Below, in pieces: positions 27,026 to 35,612 of a stretch of DNA of 64,000 bases. The stretch comes from Caldisericales bacterium (GTDB lineage: Bacteria; Caldisericota; Caldisericia; JAAYUI01): NCBI GenBank assembly GCA_022707885.1, contig JAKIZT010000008.1, forward strand, positions 1 through 64,000, given 5' to 3'. Every line of letters begins with the position of its first letter. Within the stretch, counting starts at the first letter, position 1. The notes under the pieces were generated by a model that made no database searches, was not told where the DNA came from, and saw only the letters and a list, made by a program, of their open reading frames with translations. The position numbers were made by a program, and so were the translations under genes.

Positions 27026-27471
27026 AAAAACGCTTGTTTTTCTTTTTGCTTGCCGCCACTTTTGTTGTTGCAGGATGTGGCCAGCCAGACCTTAAGCTTG
27101 TAAAAGCCGAGTTTGCGGAGTCAGTGAAGGGGCTGAATGATTATGTGGCCGCGGAAAAGACAACCTTCAAATCCGGTGAAACCATCAATGTTTACGTCCA
27201 GATTCAGGGTTTCCAATCTAATCCTGATGATGACAAGTTTACAAGCTGGCCCATGGAAACTATCAAAGTTAGGGACAACAAAGGCAAACTGATTTTCACC
27301 CAAAAAGTATTTTCCGACATGAAAACATACGATGAAAAACAAACAGAATTTGCCCTTCCATTCCAGGTCACTCTCACCGGCGAAAAAGGCCCGTATCGAA
27401 TCGAGGGCATTGTAGAAGACGGAATAACCGGAGAGAGGCTCACATTTGAGCTTGGCCTGATTCTTGAGTAG
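27019..27471 (+). CDS. Small lipoprotein
   Basis: 150 aa. The signal MLKKRLFFFLLAATFVVAGCG has a good lipobox. The mature domain alternates short strands (INVYVQIQGFQS, TIKVRDNKGKLIFTQKVFSD, FALPFQVTLTGEKGPYRI, EGIVEDGITGERLTFELGL), which resembles a single immunoglobulin-like or C2-like beta sandwich. AGGAGGGAGCC precedes the ATG. It begins within the last codons of the 593-aa gene, so that protein may act with it. Function unknown. Confidence 0.75.
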   Translation: MLKKRLFFFLLAATFVVAGCGQPDLKLVKAEFAESVKGLNDYVAAEKTTFKSGETINVYVQIQGFQSNPDDDKFTSWPMETIKVRDNKGKLIFTQKVFSDMKTYDEKQTEFALPFQVTLTGEKGPYRIEGIVEDGITGERLTFELGLILE

Positions 27472-27489
27472 CACGGAAAAAAGTCAATC

Positions 27490-27774
27490 ATGAAAAATGG
27501 TGTCGGCCTGACCTCAATCCCTGGTGTCGGTAAAAGCATTGCCGTGGATTTGATTGAGCTTGGAATAAACAGGGTGTCCGATTTGAAGAATCGTGATCCG
27601 CAGGAGCTCTATGATTTGCTTTGTGCTAGAAAAGGCCATCAGGACAGATGCCTGCTTTATGTTTTCAGATGCGCCGTATATTTTGCCAGTAATATCAACC
27701 ACGAGCCAGAGCTCTTGAAGTGGTGGAACTGGAAGGATGTAGCTGGGCTAAAAGACAAAGGGAGAGTCAGATGA
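27490..27774 (+). CDS. Cdd1-family helix-hairpin-helix protein
   Basis: 94 aa. It matches the family known as pathogenicity locus Cdd1 over its whole length: LTSIPGVGKSIAVDLIELGI is a helix-hairpin-helix, then DPQELYDLLCARKGHQDRCLLYVFRCAVYFA and the ending LKWWNWKD. Such proteins are thought to bind DNA non-specifically; no pathogenic role is implied by the name. It lies 18 bases after the lipoprotein gene and is probably transcribed with it. Confidence 0.85.
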   Translation: MKNGVGLTSIPGVGKSIAVDLIELGINRVSDLKNRDPQELYDLLCARKGHQDRCLLYVFRCAVYFASNINHEPELLKWWNWKDVAGLKDKGRVR

Positions 27775-27890
27775 AGGATCGGATAATAATATTGTTATCA
27801 ACAATTTTTCTGGAAAGCGATAGAAAACAATTACTATTTTTAAATAAATTTTTGTAACGAGGACATTTTTTGTGTGTCCAAGGGGTTGCT

Positions 27891-28382
27891 ATGGGTAAGA
27901 AAATTTTGGTGTGTTATGCGACTAGGTGCGGTTCAACTGGTGAAGTGGCTGAAAGAATTGCTAGTGTTATCAAATCTGGCGGCCACACTGTTGATGTGTT
28001 ACAAGTCAAAAGAAATATTGATATTGACGATTACGATGCCGTGATTGTCGGGAGTGCAATAAGGATTGGCAAATGTCTTGGTGAGGCAATAGATTTTGTA
28101 AAGCAGAGAAAATCCGACCTGCAAAAGAAAAAACTTTTTTATTTTGGGATTTGCTTGATGATTACCATGCCAGACAAGTTACAGGAAGTCCAGACCTACC
28201 TCGATTCTATGATTGCCGAGTGTAAACCAGTTGCCCATGAAATATTTGCAGGTAAGGTAGATTTTAGCAAACTTTCGTTCCCGATAAGATTACTCATGAA
28301 ACAAATGAAGACCCCGGAAGGCGATTTTGTGGAGTGGCAAAAAGTCGAATCTTGGGCCAAAATGATATCAAAAAGCATCTAA
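27891..28382 (+). CDS. Flavodoxin-domain protein
   Basis: 163 aa. The FMN phosphate loop is YATRCGSTGEVAERIASVI; DYDAVIVGSAIRIGKCLGEAIDFV is the second flavin-binding segment. The domain is like that of HemG-type menaquinone-dependent protoporphyrinogen oxidases and stand-alone flavodoxins, so an electron carrier or a quinone-linked oxidoreductase is possible. I chose the ATG at 27891 behind AAGGGG; a GTG seven codons upstream is weaker. A 530-base AT-rich gap follows. Confidence 0.85.
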   Translation: MGKKILVCYATRCGSTGEVAERIASVIKSGGHTVDVLQVKRNIDIDDYDAVIVGSAIRIGKCLGEAIDFVKQRKSDLQKKKLFYFGICLMITMPDKLQEVQTYLDSMIAECKPVAHEIFAGKVDFSKLSFPIRLLMKQMKTPEGDFVEWQKVESWAKMISKSI

Positions 28383-28680
28383 TATCATTTATTGATATAT
28401 TATCTAATATAATAATAAGTTTTATACATTTAGAAGTATATTGAATTGTTAATAGGTATATTTGTTAATAAAGTGGCTATTTAATGTATATTAGTAGTCT
28501 TAAAAATATAAAAATAGAGCTATACCGTCTTTAATAGACTTATTATCTCATATTAGATCAAAAAGTTATATTAATATCTAAATATTAGGATATAAGATAT
28601 TAATTAGATAAAGCATAATTTATAGTTATAAAAATTGATTAAATTGCACCTTAAATTATTTATTGGTTATATTTTATATT
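28383..28680. other. Extremely AT-rich gene-less segment
   Basis: By hand count 28381-28680 contains about 49 G/C in 300 bases (about 16%), while flanking genes are near 43%. No open frame of useful length, no DnaA-box cluster and no strong hairpin is seen. ATCTAATA and its reverse TATTAGAT, or close variants, recur near 28402, 28551, 28577 and 28611. The rest of the gap to 28914 is less extreme and holds the promoter of the P-type ATPase gene. Confidence 0.7.
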
Positions 28681-28809
28681 CCCGCACTGCTGATTTGGAA
28701 ATCTTTTTATGATGTATGGTTTATAAAATATCTGGCACAATTATTTCAAATTAATCTCAATAATAAAATGTGCTGTATTTTGCGATGTGTGTTGCTTTAA
28801 CCTTAAAAG

Positions 28810-28837
28810 TTGACTCGCAATTGAAATGGTTTAAAAT
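28810..28837 (+). promoter_or_regulatory. Promoter of the P-type Ca ATPase gene
   Basis: TTGACT (28810-28815), 16 bases, TAAAAT (28832-28837). The leader of about 70 bases ends in AGGAGG at 28905-28910, 4 bases before the GTG start. Confidence 0.55.
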
Positions 28838-28914
28838 TCTCAAGCTGTTATAAATGCAAGGCAGAGCTAGGGCAGCCTCTAACAAAATCCGAATCAAAGC
28901 CCCCAGGAGGAGCA

Positions 28915-31500
28915 GTGTCTTATATAGACATAACCAAATTAAGAGGACTTTCGCAGGAAGAGGCCGCAAAAAGACTGGCAACTGATGGGCCAAACGAATT
29001 GCCATCTTCCAAAAAACGCAGTATTTTTGTCATTATCTTTGAAGTTATCAAGGAACCAATGTTCCTTCTCCTCGTCTCTTGCGGGACCATATACCTTATA
29101 CTTGGTGATCGTCAAGAAGCTTTCATGCTTCTTTTCTTTGTGTTTGTTGTTATGGGGATAACAATCTTTCAGGAAAAGAAGACCGAGAGGGCTCTTGAGG
29201 CACTTCGTGATCTTTCCAGCCCCAGAGCGCTTGTAATAAGGGATGGCGTACAGCAAAGAATCGCCGGGAAAGATGTTGCAAGAGGCGATTTCCTGATCCT
29301 TCAGGAGGGTGACAGGGTACCAGCAGACTGCATTTTAATATCGTGCATAAATCTAACCGTCGACGAGTCGCTCTTGACTGGCGAATCAGTCCCGGTGAGA
29401 AAAACAAATTGCGACAATGAAGATGAGCCAATGGGCAAACCTGGCGGAGATGATCAGCCTTATATTTTCTCTGGTACACTTGTTGTTTCAGGCCAGGGAG
29501 TGGCAATCACAAAATCAACAGGTTCCAACACCGAAATAGGAAAAATTGGCAAAGCATTGCAGAAGCTTGACAAGAATAATGACACAAGGCTCCAGCATGA
29601 AATCTCAAGACTGGTCAGGAATGTTGCCTTCTTTGGCTTGGCCCTCTGCGTTGTTGTTTTTGCAATGTATGGGTTCACAAAAACCGACTGGCTTGGAGGA
29701 CTCCTAGCTGGATTGACACTTGCCATGGCAATGTTGCCGGAAGAATTTCCTGTGGTTTTGACCATATTTATGGCTCTGGGCGCATGGAGGATGTCAAAAA
29801 AAGATGTTCTCACAAGAAAAATGCCAGCGATAGAGACCCTTGGCTCCGCAACCGTTTTGTGCGTTGATAAAACGGGAACGCTGACGCAGAACAAGATGAC
29901 CGTTGTTGAGCTTATGGCTGGTGGGGAGATCATTGGTCTCGAGGGCAATGAAAAAGAATTGCCCGAGGATTTCCACAGTCTTGTGGAATTTGCTGTCCTG
30001 GCCTCTGAAAAAAATCCTTATGAGCCGATGGACAGGGCAATCCGTGAACTTGGTGCAAAACATCTTGGTGGAACAGAACACCTACATGATGACTGGGAAT
30101 TTATCCAGGAATATCCGCTTTCAAAGGAACTATTTGCCATTTCTCAAGTTTGGAAATCCACAAAAGGTGCGGGCTATGTCATTGCTGCGAAGGGTGCTCC
30201 CGAAGCCATTGCTGATTTATGCCATCTGGACAAGCAGGCAGTTGAAGATATAAGCTCTCAGGTTTTCAAAATGGCTTCAGAGGGCCTGCGTGTTCTTGGT
30301 GTTGCAAGGGCTAGCTTTATGGAATCAGGCTTGCCAAAAGCCCAGCATGGTTTTGATTTTGAATTCCTTGGCCTTGTTGGCTTCTTCGATCCTGTCAGGG
30401 ATAGTGTTCCCCAGTCAATCAAGGAATGCTATGAAGCAGGTATAAGGGTTGTAATGATCACTGGTGACTATCCAGTAACCGCATGCAAGATTGCAAGATC
30501 GATCGGTCTTGAAAACTCTGGTGAATATATCACCGGGCACGAACTTGATGAGATGTCCGATGAAGCATTGAACGAAAGAATTGGCAAAGTCAATGTTTTT
30601 GCCAGGGTTGTTCCAGAGCAGAAATTGAAGCTTGTCCAGGCGCTTAAAGCCAAAGGCGAGATCGTCGCAATGACTGGTGATGGCGTAAATGATGCTCCAG
30701 CCCTAAAGGCCGCGGATATTGGCGTTGCAATGGGTGGAAGGGGCACTGATGTCGCAAGAGAGGCGTCATCATTGGTGCTTTTAAAGGATGATTTTTCGTC
30801 GATCGTCGACTCTGTAAGAATGGGGCGAAGGATATATGAGAACATACAGAAGGCTCTTGCATATATAGTTGCAATACATGTTCCGATAGCTGGCATATCC
30901 TTACTGCCAGTGCTTTTGAAATGGCCGACACTTTTTACACCAATGCATATTGTGTTCATGGAGCTTGTAATTGATCCAGCCTGTTCGATTGTTTTTGAGG
31001 CCGAACAAGGGGAAAAGAATTCCATGAAGAGACCGCCAAGGAATCCAAATGCACCGCTCTTTGGGGCGGGTGTTTTCATGCTTAGTGCCCTCCAGGGTGT
31101 TGGTGTTCTCCTGGTTATCTTGCTGGTCAATTTTGTTGCCTTGAGAATGGGCAGGGGTGAGTTTGAGGCAAGAACCCTCACTTTCACAACGCTTGTTGTC
31201 TCCAACCTTGCACTTATTCTGGTCAATAGATCGTGGAACAAGGCTGCTTTTGAGATAGTAAAAACAAAAAACCAGGCTTTCTGGTGGGTGTTTTTTGGGG
31301 CCATCGTTTTCTTGGGTCTTGTCCTTTACGTCCCATTCCTTCAAAACCTCTTCAAGTTTACTACACTTCACGCTAGTGATATTTTGATCTGCCTGTGCGC
31401 CGGGCTCCTGAGTGTTGTTTGGTTTGAAGTGTTCAAAAAACTTCAGGCCAGGAAAAGAAGGCTTAATGCCAGAGATAGTAAAACTGGAGCAGTTCAATGA
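28915..31500 (+). CDS. Calcium-type (P2) cation-transporting P-type ATPase
   Basis: 861 aa. Actuator motif LLTGESVPV; PEGL-equivalent LAMAMLPEEFPVVL; phosphorylation site CVDKTGTLTQNKM; nucleotide-domain KGAPEAI; hinge MTGDGVNDAPALKAADIGVAMG. Ten membrane helices are expected, and the C-terminal four are visible. The cation N-terminal domain (GLSQEEAAKRLATDGPNELP) is P2A-like, favouring Ca2+ export, but the ion cannot be proved from sequence. The GTG start has AGGAGG 4 bases upstream. The acetyltransferase gene starts within its 3' end. Confidence 0.9.
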   Translation: MSYIDITKLRGLSQEEAAKRLATDGPNELPSSKKRSIFVIIFEVIKEPMFLLLVSCGTIYLILGDRQEAFMLLFFVFVVMGITIFQEKKTERALEALRDLSSPRALVIRDGVQQRIAGKDVARGDFLILQEGDRVPADCILISCINLTVDESLLTGESVPVRKTNCDNEDEPMGKPGGDDQPYIFSGTLVVSGQGVAITKSTGSNTEIGKIGKALQKLDKNNDTRLQHEISRLVRNVAFFGLALCVVVFAMYGFTKTDWLGGLLAGLTLAMAMLPEEFPVVLTIFMALGAWRMSKKDVLTRKMPAIETLGSATVLCVDKTGTLTQNKMTVVELMAGGEIIGLEGNEKELPEDFHSLVEFAVLASEKNPYEPMDRAIRELGAKHLGGTEHLHDDWEFIQEYPLSKELFAISQVWKSTKGAGYVIAAKGAPEAIADLCHLDKQAVEDISSQVFKMASEGLRVLGVARASFMESGLPKAQHGFDFEFLGLVGFFDPVRDSVPQSIKECYEAGIRVVMITGDYPVTACKIARSIGLENSGEYITGHELDEMSDEALNERIGKVNVFARVVPEQKLKLVQALKAKGEIVAMTGDGVNDAPALKAADIGVAMGGRGTDVAREASSLVLLKDDFSSIVDSVRMGRRIYENIQKALAYIVAIHVPIAGISLLPVLLKWPTLFTPMHIVFMELVIDPACSIVFEAEQGEKNSMKRPPRNPNAPLFGAGVFMLSALQGVGVLLVILLVNFVALRMGRGEFEARTLTFTTLVVSNLALILVNRSWNKAAFEIVKTKNQAFWWVFFGAIVFLGLVLYVPFLQNLFKFTTLHASDILICLCAGLLSVVWFEVFKKLQARKRRLNARDSKTGAVQ

Positions 31501-32065
31501 GGATGATCTAAACAGTGTCCTGGTAGGTTATACTTCCACTAGAAAGTACACGATTGAAAAAACGGAGACAAAAAACCAGATAACATTCAGGCTTGATCTG
31601 GTTCCACTTGAAAGAGTTTATGTAAAAAAATGGTTTTTGACCAATGAGGTTGATCACTACAGGAGGATAGTGCCAACAGGATATTCCATTGGCGCGTATG
31701 TCGATGGCAAGATTATCGGAATGGCTATTGCTGAGAACCTTGACTGGAACAGGAGCTTGTTTATTTGGGAGTTTCATGTCAGGGAAGGTTACAGAAGGCA
31801 AAAAGTTGGCACTCGCATGATGATGGAGCTCGAAAAAGAAGCCAGGCAAGCGAACCTGAGAATTATGGTTTGCGAGGCACAAAATACGAACGCAGATGCG
31901 ATTGATTTCTACAAACATTGTGGATTTTCAGTTGAGGGCATAGATCTTCACTACTACGATGATCTTGATTCACGCAACGAATTTGCCATCTACATGAAAA
32001 AAATGTTGATGAGTAAAAATCAGAATCATCTCATTACGGATTGCAAATCTAGATTGTTATATTAG
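31466..32065 (+). CDS. GNAT-family N-acetyltransferase
   Basis: 199 aa. The acetyl-CoA pyrophosphate loop is VREGYRRQKVGTRMMMELE (R/Q-x-x-G-x-G/A variant), preceded by the strand SLFIWEFHV and followed by NADAIDFYKHCGFSVEGIDL, all in the usual GNAT order. The acceptor is not predictable; it may be a protein N-terminus, an amine or an antibiotic. I used the ATG at 31466 with GAAGG upstream; this overlaps the ATPase gene by 35 bases, so co-transcription is likely. Confidence 0.88.
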   Translation: MPEIVKLEQFNEDDLNSVLVGYTSTRKYTIEKTETKNQITFRLDLVPLERVYVKKWFLTNEVDHYRRIVPTGYSIGAYVDGKIIGMAIAENLDWNRSLFIWEFHVREGYRRQKVGTRMMMELEKEARQANLRIMVCEAQNTNADAIDFYKHCGFSVEGIDLHYYDDLDSRNEFAIYMKKMLMSKNQNHLITDCKSRLLY

Positions 32066-32109
32066 ATTATCCAACCATTTACAAAAATTAATTTTGCAAT
32101 AACATATAT

Positions 32110-32132
32110 ACTTGTTAATTTGTAATACAAGT
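32110..32132. repeat. Inverted repeat upstream of amt
   Basis: ACTTGT at 32110-32115 and ACAAGT at 32127-32132 form a perfect 6-base inverted repeat with an 11-base centre, 38 bases before the amt start. It could be an operator for a dimeric regulator; the regulator is unknown. Confidence 0.35.
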
Positions 32133-32169
32133 TTATTTGCTGGTATTTGAAAAATAAGGAGGATTAAAA

Positions 32170-33396
32170 ATGCTTCCGAATTTTGATACTGGAAATACTG
32201 GTTTTATGCTGGTAGCCACAAGCCTTGTTATGCTTATGACACCTGGGCTTGCTTTTTTCTATGGTGGCCTTGTTGGTAGAAAAAATGTTCTTGCCATCAT
32301 GACACAAAGTTTTGTATCAATGGGCTGGACCACGGTATTATGGTTCCTTTTTGGTTACTCACTCTGTTTCTCTGGTGATGTTGGTGGGGTTATTGGCAAT
32401 CTTGATATGGCATGCCTTAGAGGTGTAAATTTCACCTCTGCTTTTCAAGGTCAAAGTAGTTTGCCATTATTGGTTTTTTTTGCATATCAGATGATGTTTG
32501 CCATTATTACACCTGCACTCATAACTGGAGCTTTTGCAAATAGGGTGCGCTTTAAAGCTTATTTAGTATTCCTGACCGTATGGCTGATTTTTGTTTATTT
32601 TCCAATTGCTCATATGACTTGGGGTGGTGGTCTTTTCCAGCAATGGGGTGTTCTTGATTTTGCAGGTGGCACAGTTGTACATTGTACTGCAGGATTTGCA
32701 GCTCTAGCTTCGGTGTTTTTTGTTGGCAAAAGAAAAATTGTAGATAAGGGTCCACACAATATTCCTCTTGTAGCACTTGGTACTGGCCTCCTTTGGTTTG
32801 GTTGGTATGGTTTTAATGCAGGATCAGAACTAAGAGTCGATTCAATAACTGCATTGGCTTTTGTGAATACTGATGTGGCGGCATCAGTGGCCGCTGTAGT
32901 GTGGCTTATAATTGCGTGGATATTTGAGAAGAAACCAAAATTTGTAGGTCTTCTTACAGGGGCAGTTGCTGGACTTGTAGCAATAACACCAGCAGCTGGA
33001 TATGTTACAACCGGATGGGCCGTAGTAATTGGTATGTTGGCATCAATTGTTTGTTATATCGCTGTTACCCTTAAAAATAAGCTTGGTTTGGATGATGCAC
33101 TTGATGTCTGGGGTGTGCATGGGGTCGGAGGTTTTGTTGGTGTAATATGCACTGGTCTTTTTGCATCAACCCTTGCCAATCCTGCAGTAACAGCCGCACA
33201 ACAAGGGCTTGTTTATGGAGGGGGATTGTTCTTTGTAAAGCAGTTGACAGTTGGAATTGGTGTCATAGTCTATGCGTTCTTGTTCACATATGTTGCCCTT
33301 TGGATTATTGATAAAATAACACCGGTCAAGCTTTCTTCTGATGAACAAGAAGTAGGTCTAGACATCACTTTACATGGTGAAGAAGCTTATCTTTAA
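32170..33396 (+). CDS. amt: Ammonium transporter
   Basis: 408 aa and 11 expected helices. Typical Amt segments: DTGNTGFMLVATSLVMLMTP at the N-terminus, LAFFYGGLVGRKNVL, YFPIAHMTWGGG and LDVWGVHGVGGFVG carrying the paired pore His residues, and LWFGWYGFNAGSE. It moves ammonium or ammonia across the membrane for assimilation. AGGAGG is 7 bases upstream of the ATG. No PII gene (glnK) follows, unlike most amt loci; the next gene is a VOC protein with its own promoter. Confidence 0.95.
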   Translation: MLPNFDTGNTGFMLVATSLVMLMTPGLAFFYGGLVGRKNVLAIMTQSFVSMGWTTVLWFLFGYSLCFSGDVGGVIGNLDMACLRGVNFTSAFQGQSSLPLLVFFAYQMMFAIITPALITGAFANRVRFKAYLVFLTVWLIFVYFPIAHMTWGGGLFQQWGVLDFAGGTVVHCTAGFAALASVFFVGKRKIVDKGPHNIPLVALGTGLLWFGWYGFNAGSELRVDSITALAFVNTDVAASVAAVVWLIIAWIFEKKPKFVGLLTGAVAGLVAITPAAGYVTTGWAVVIGMLASIVCYIAVTLKNKLGLDDALDVWGVHGVGGFVGVICTGLFASTLANPAVTAAQQGLVYGGGLFFVKQLTVGIGVIVYAFLFTYVALWIIDKITPVKLSSDEQEVGLDITLHGEEAYL

Positions 33397-33405
33397 TGCA
33401 AGTGG

Positions 33406-33433
33406 TTGATAAAAAATAAGTTATTATTTTAAT
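33406..33433 (+). promoter_or_regulatory. Promoter of the VOC gene pair
   Basis: TTGATA (33406-33411), 16 bases, TTTAAT (33428-33433), then 8 bases and the ATG at 33442. The leader would be 0-2 bases. Confidence 0.5.
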
Positions 33434-33441
33434 GGTGAAAC

Positions 33442-33792
33442 ATGGAAGAAAACTTTCTTGGTGAATTCGAGCTTTCTTTAAAAGTAAAAGATCTTGTAAA
33501 ATCGATGGATTTTTACCACAAATTGGGTTTTGAAAGAGTAGACGGCGAACCTGCCAAAGGGTGGGCTGTTCTCCGCTGTGGTGATTTAAGACTCGGGCTT
33601 TATCAAGGCCATCTTGAGGCAAATCTCATGTCTTTTCTTGGTGGCAATGTAAAATCCATAACACAGGATCTTAAGTCAAAAAAAATTGAGATGTTTTCTG
33701 ATGCCACACAAGAAAAAGATGGCAGTGTGGGTGCAAAACTTGTTGACCCAGATGGAAACATCATCTATTTCAACAGCTTCACAGACGAATAA
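33442..33792 (+). CDS. VOC-superfamily (glyoxalase-like) protein
   Basis: 116 aa, a single glyoxalase/bleomycin-resistance fold: FELSLKVKDLVKSMDFYHKLGFERV at the start and GAKLVDPDGNIIYFNSF at the end are the two halves of the beta-alpha-beta repeats. Metal ligands are incomplete in what I can see, so an enzymatic role is uncertain. The gene stands before a second VOC gene and a ferredoxin-like gene with short gaps, suggesting a three-gene operon. Confidence 0.8.
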   Translation: MEENFLGEFELSLKVKDLVKSMDFYHKLGFERVDGEPAKGWAVLRCGDLRLGLYQGHLEANLMSFLGGNVKSITQDLKSKKIEMFSDATQEKDGSVGAKLVDPDGNIIYFNSFTDE

Positions 33793-33804
33793 GTGAGGTT
33801 CACT

Positions 33805-34302
33805 ATGCCTGATTTTGTTGAGAAATGCAGGGCCTATGGTGTTACTAGAATAGAGGTATCGAAGGTCGCAGAATCGGCAGCTGACTGGGAAAAACTTTGG
33901 CGTGAACCAGAGTTTGGTTTTCCATTCAAATGGGGATCATGCTGGAAGCAGTGTTGTGAATATTTTGTCTCTGATTTTGAAGCCGAAGTCGGTTTTTTTA
34001 CTGATATCCTCGGTTGTGTATGTAATGCTTTGGATCAGGATTATGCAATGTTTACCAGTCCTGCAAGAGATTTTTTCATTGCCTTCTACAGAGCGGAACC
34101 TGATAGGGCAACTCCACCTGGAACCATGAAGATTGCTTTTATGGTGGAAGAGGTTGATCAGACTGTTAAGAAGCTCAAAGACAGGGGTGTCGAGTTTATA
34201 GATGATCCCCAAAGTGTTGCCGAGGGTTCACCACTTGCCAAGGCGTCTTTTGCAACACCGAATATGATAGAGTGTGCCCTTTGGGGGTTTCCTGGAGGAT
34301 AA
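33805..34302 (+). CDS. VOC-like protein with Cys-rich centre
   Basis: 165 aa. The C-terminal part (MKIAFMVEEVDQTVKKLKDRGVEF, then SFATPNMIECALWGF) is a glyoxalase-type half repeat, and FVSDFEAEVGFFTDILGC is the other. WGSCWKQCCEYF adds three Cys. The preferred ATG at 33805 has GAGG 7 bases upstream; a GTG directly after the previous stop is the alternative. The protein may bind a ligand or metal; no substrate can be named. Confidence 0.7.
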   Translation: MPDFVEKCRAYGVTRIEVSKVAESAADWEKLWREPEFGFPFKWGSCWKQCCEYFVSDFEAEVGFFTDILGCVCNALDQDYAMFTSPARDFFIAFYRAEPDRATPPGTMKIAFMVEEVDQTVKKLKDRGVEFIDDPQSVAEGSPLAKASFATPNMIECALWGFPGG

Positions 34303-34304
34303 AG

Positions 34305-34870
34305 ATGTCTGCTGAAAACAATGACATGCCGATGCACACTATGTAACCACTCGTGATGAAGCCAGGAAAATTGCCAAGGGTAAGAAACATTACTGGGTTT
34401 CCGATTGCGGATGCAGGAAAGGCAATGAGAGCGGGTGCAAGAGATCACCGGTTGACGTATGTCTTTGCTGGGCGGGCCCATACGGATCGACTGAAGAGAA
34501 TGCCAGAGAACTAAACGAAGAAGAGCTTGAAAAACTCTTTAAGTTAGCTGAAGAGAAACACCTTGTCACAAGACCATTCAGGAAATGGGACCCGGAGACA
34601 AAATCTGTCATTGATGAAACTGATGGAGTTTGTTTCTGTTGCGACTGCTGTTGCGCGTATTTTACTGAACCGGGTGAGGTTTGTGACAAGGGACCATCAA
34701 TAGAAAAGACAGACAGGGACTCATGCACGGATTGTGGCGCATGTGTTGATGTTTGCTATTTTAAAGCCAGAAAAATGGAAAACGGCAAGCTCGAGATAAT
34801 AAATGACAATTGCTATGGGTGTGGTTTGTGTGTTGATGTTTGTTCCTGCATAACCATGACCAAGAGGTAA
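34305..34870 (+). pseudogene. Frameshifted 4Fe-4S ferredoxin-domain gene
   Basis: The ATG at 34305 gives only MSAENNDMPMHTM before a stop. From about 34325 a different frame is open to TAA at 34870 and encodes a clear iron-sulfur protein. It runs HADAHYVTTRDEARKIAKGK, KHYWVSDCGCRKGNESGCKR, VCLCW, then ETDGVCFCCDCCCAYF, CTDCGACVDVC and NCYGCGLCVDVCSCI. The last two are 4Fe-4S cluster motifs, the first close to an Fe-S or zinc Cys cluster. No start codon exists early in the second frame, so one base gained or two lost near codons 6-8 is the simplest reading. It may be a sequence error or a real decayed gene; redox carrier by family. Confidence 0.75.
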
Positions 34871-34958
34871 TCTATCCTAGCAATCATATTCAAGAAATTC
34901 CCTAAAATGCATGATTTTTGCAAAGAGGCTTTTGGTTAAATTGTCTCGAAAGCATTGG

Positions 34959-34986
34959 TTGACAAAGTTATGCTGGGTGTTAAATT
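34959..34986 (+). promoter_or_regulatory. Possible promoter
   Basis: TTGACA (34959-34964), 16 bases, TAAATT (34981-34986). It would give a 150-base leader before the gene at 35146. Confidence 0.45.
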
Positions 34987-35026
34987 GGTATTGCTCCAGG
35001 AAGGAGCAGAAGGAGAATTCAAAATT

Positions 35027-35098
35027 ATGGACGGTAGCAGCAGTAATAACCCAAACCCGTTGCCTAGTGGCAAACAACCGCCCGTAAGCTCCAAGTAG
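35027..35098 (+). CDS. Candidate 23-residue peptide in a leader
   Basis: The ATG at 35027 opens a 23-codon frame (MDGSSSNNPNPLPSGKQPPV and three more) ending in TAG. AAGGAG lies 12 bases upstream, which is long. The peptide is Pro/Ser/Asn rich. Upstream of the receiver-like gene, it could be a leader peptide, but no conserved control codons are seen. Confidence 0.25.
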   Translation: MDGSSSNNPNPLPSGKQPPVSSK

Positions 35099-35145
35099 GT
35101 GTTTTTTGCGCGCCCCTTGGTGCCTATGGGCAAAGGAGGCGCAGC

Positions 35146-35583
35146 ATGAAAGAAATCATCACCACAAACCGCAGGGTAACAAACCCGATCCTTTCGGTTA
35201 TTTTTGGAAGAACCGCATTCCACAACAAAACTAAAGGCAATGCTTTTCTTGTGCTTTGGGATGAGAAGGAAGCAAAAAGACTCCAGGGAGAGCTTTCCAT
35301 GAACGGCTGGAACGTCAGACTGGAAACAAAAGACAGCTTCAGGGCCTACAGCAACATCAAGAGCACGCAGCCGGACGTTGTGGTAATTGACTCCAGGGAT
35401 AACGAGCACTCATTCAATGAGCTCGCAGGAGCACTCCGCTCAATCAAGGCAACCAGGCAAATGCCGATTGTCGCGATGAACTGCAGCGATGAAGCAAAGA
35501 GCCATTTTGCCGATGCACATTCGACAAGCGAAGGAATTTTGGAGACCATTTCAAGGTTTCAGAGACAAAATCTGAACCAGTAA
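35146..35583 (+). CDS. Degenerate response-regulator receiver-like protein
   Basis: 145 aa. After a 30-residue basic extension the chain follows the CheY order: FLVLWDEKEAKRLQGELSMNGW, then PDVVVIDSRDNEHSFNEL with an Asp at the phosphorylation strand, and QMPIVAMNCSDEAKSHF. The acidic pair after strand 1 is only DE, and the usual Lys of the last strand is missing, so it may be a non-phosphorylated pseudo-receiver. AAAGGAGGCGCAGC precedes the ATG. The mgtA-like gene follows after a hairpin. Confidence 0.6.
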   Translation: MKEIITTNRRVTNPILSVIFGRTAFHNKTKGNAFLVLWDEKEAKRLQGELSMNGWNVRLETKDSFRAYSNIKSTQPDVVVIDSRDNEHSFNELAGALRSIKATRQMPIVAMNCSDEAKSHFADAHSTSEGILETISRFQRQNLNQ

Positions 35584-35612
35584 GAGTTCCAAATACAGTC
35601 TGATCCAACGGT

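Noticed and set aside
27771..27857. A 28-codon frame starting ATGA over the Cdd1 stop
   Set aside because: It has no independent support, and its first part forms a weak hairpin with a T5 tail (near 27798-27818) that could be a terminator instead.
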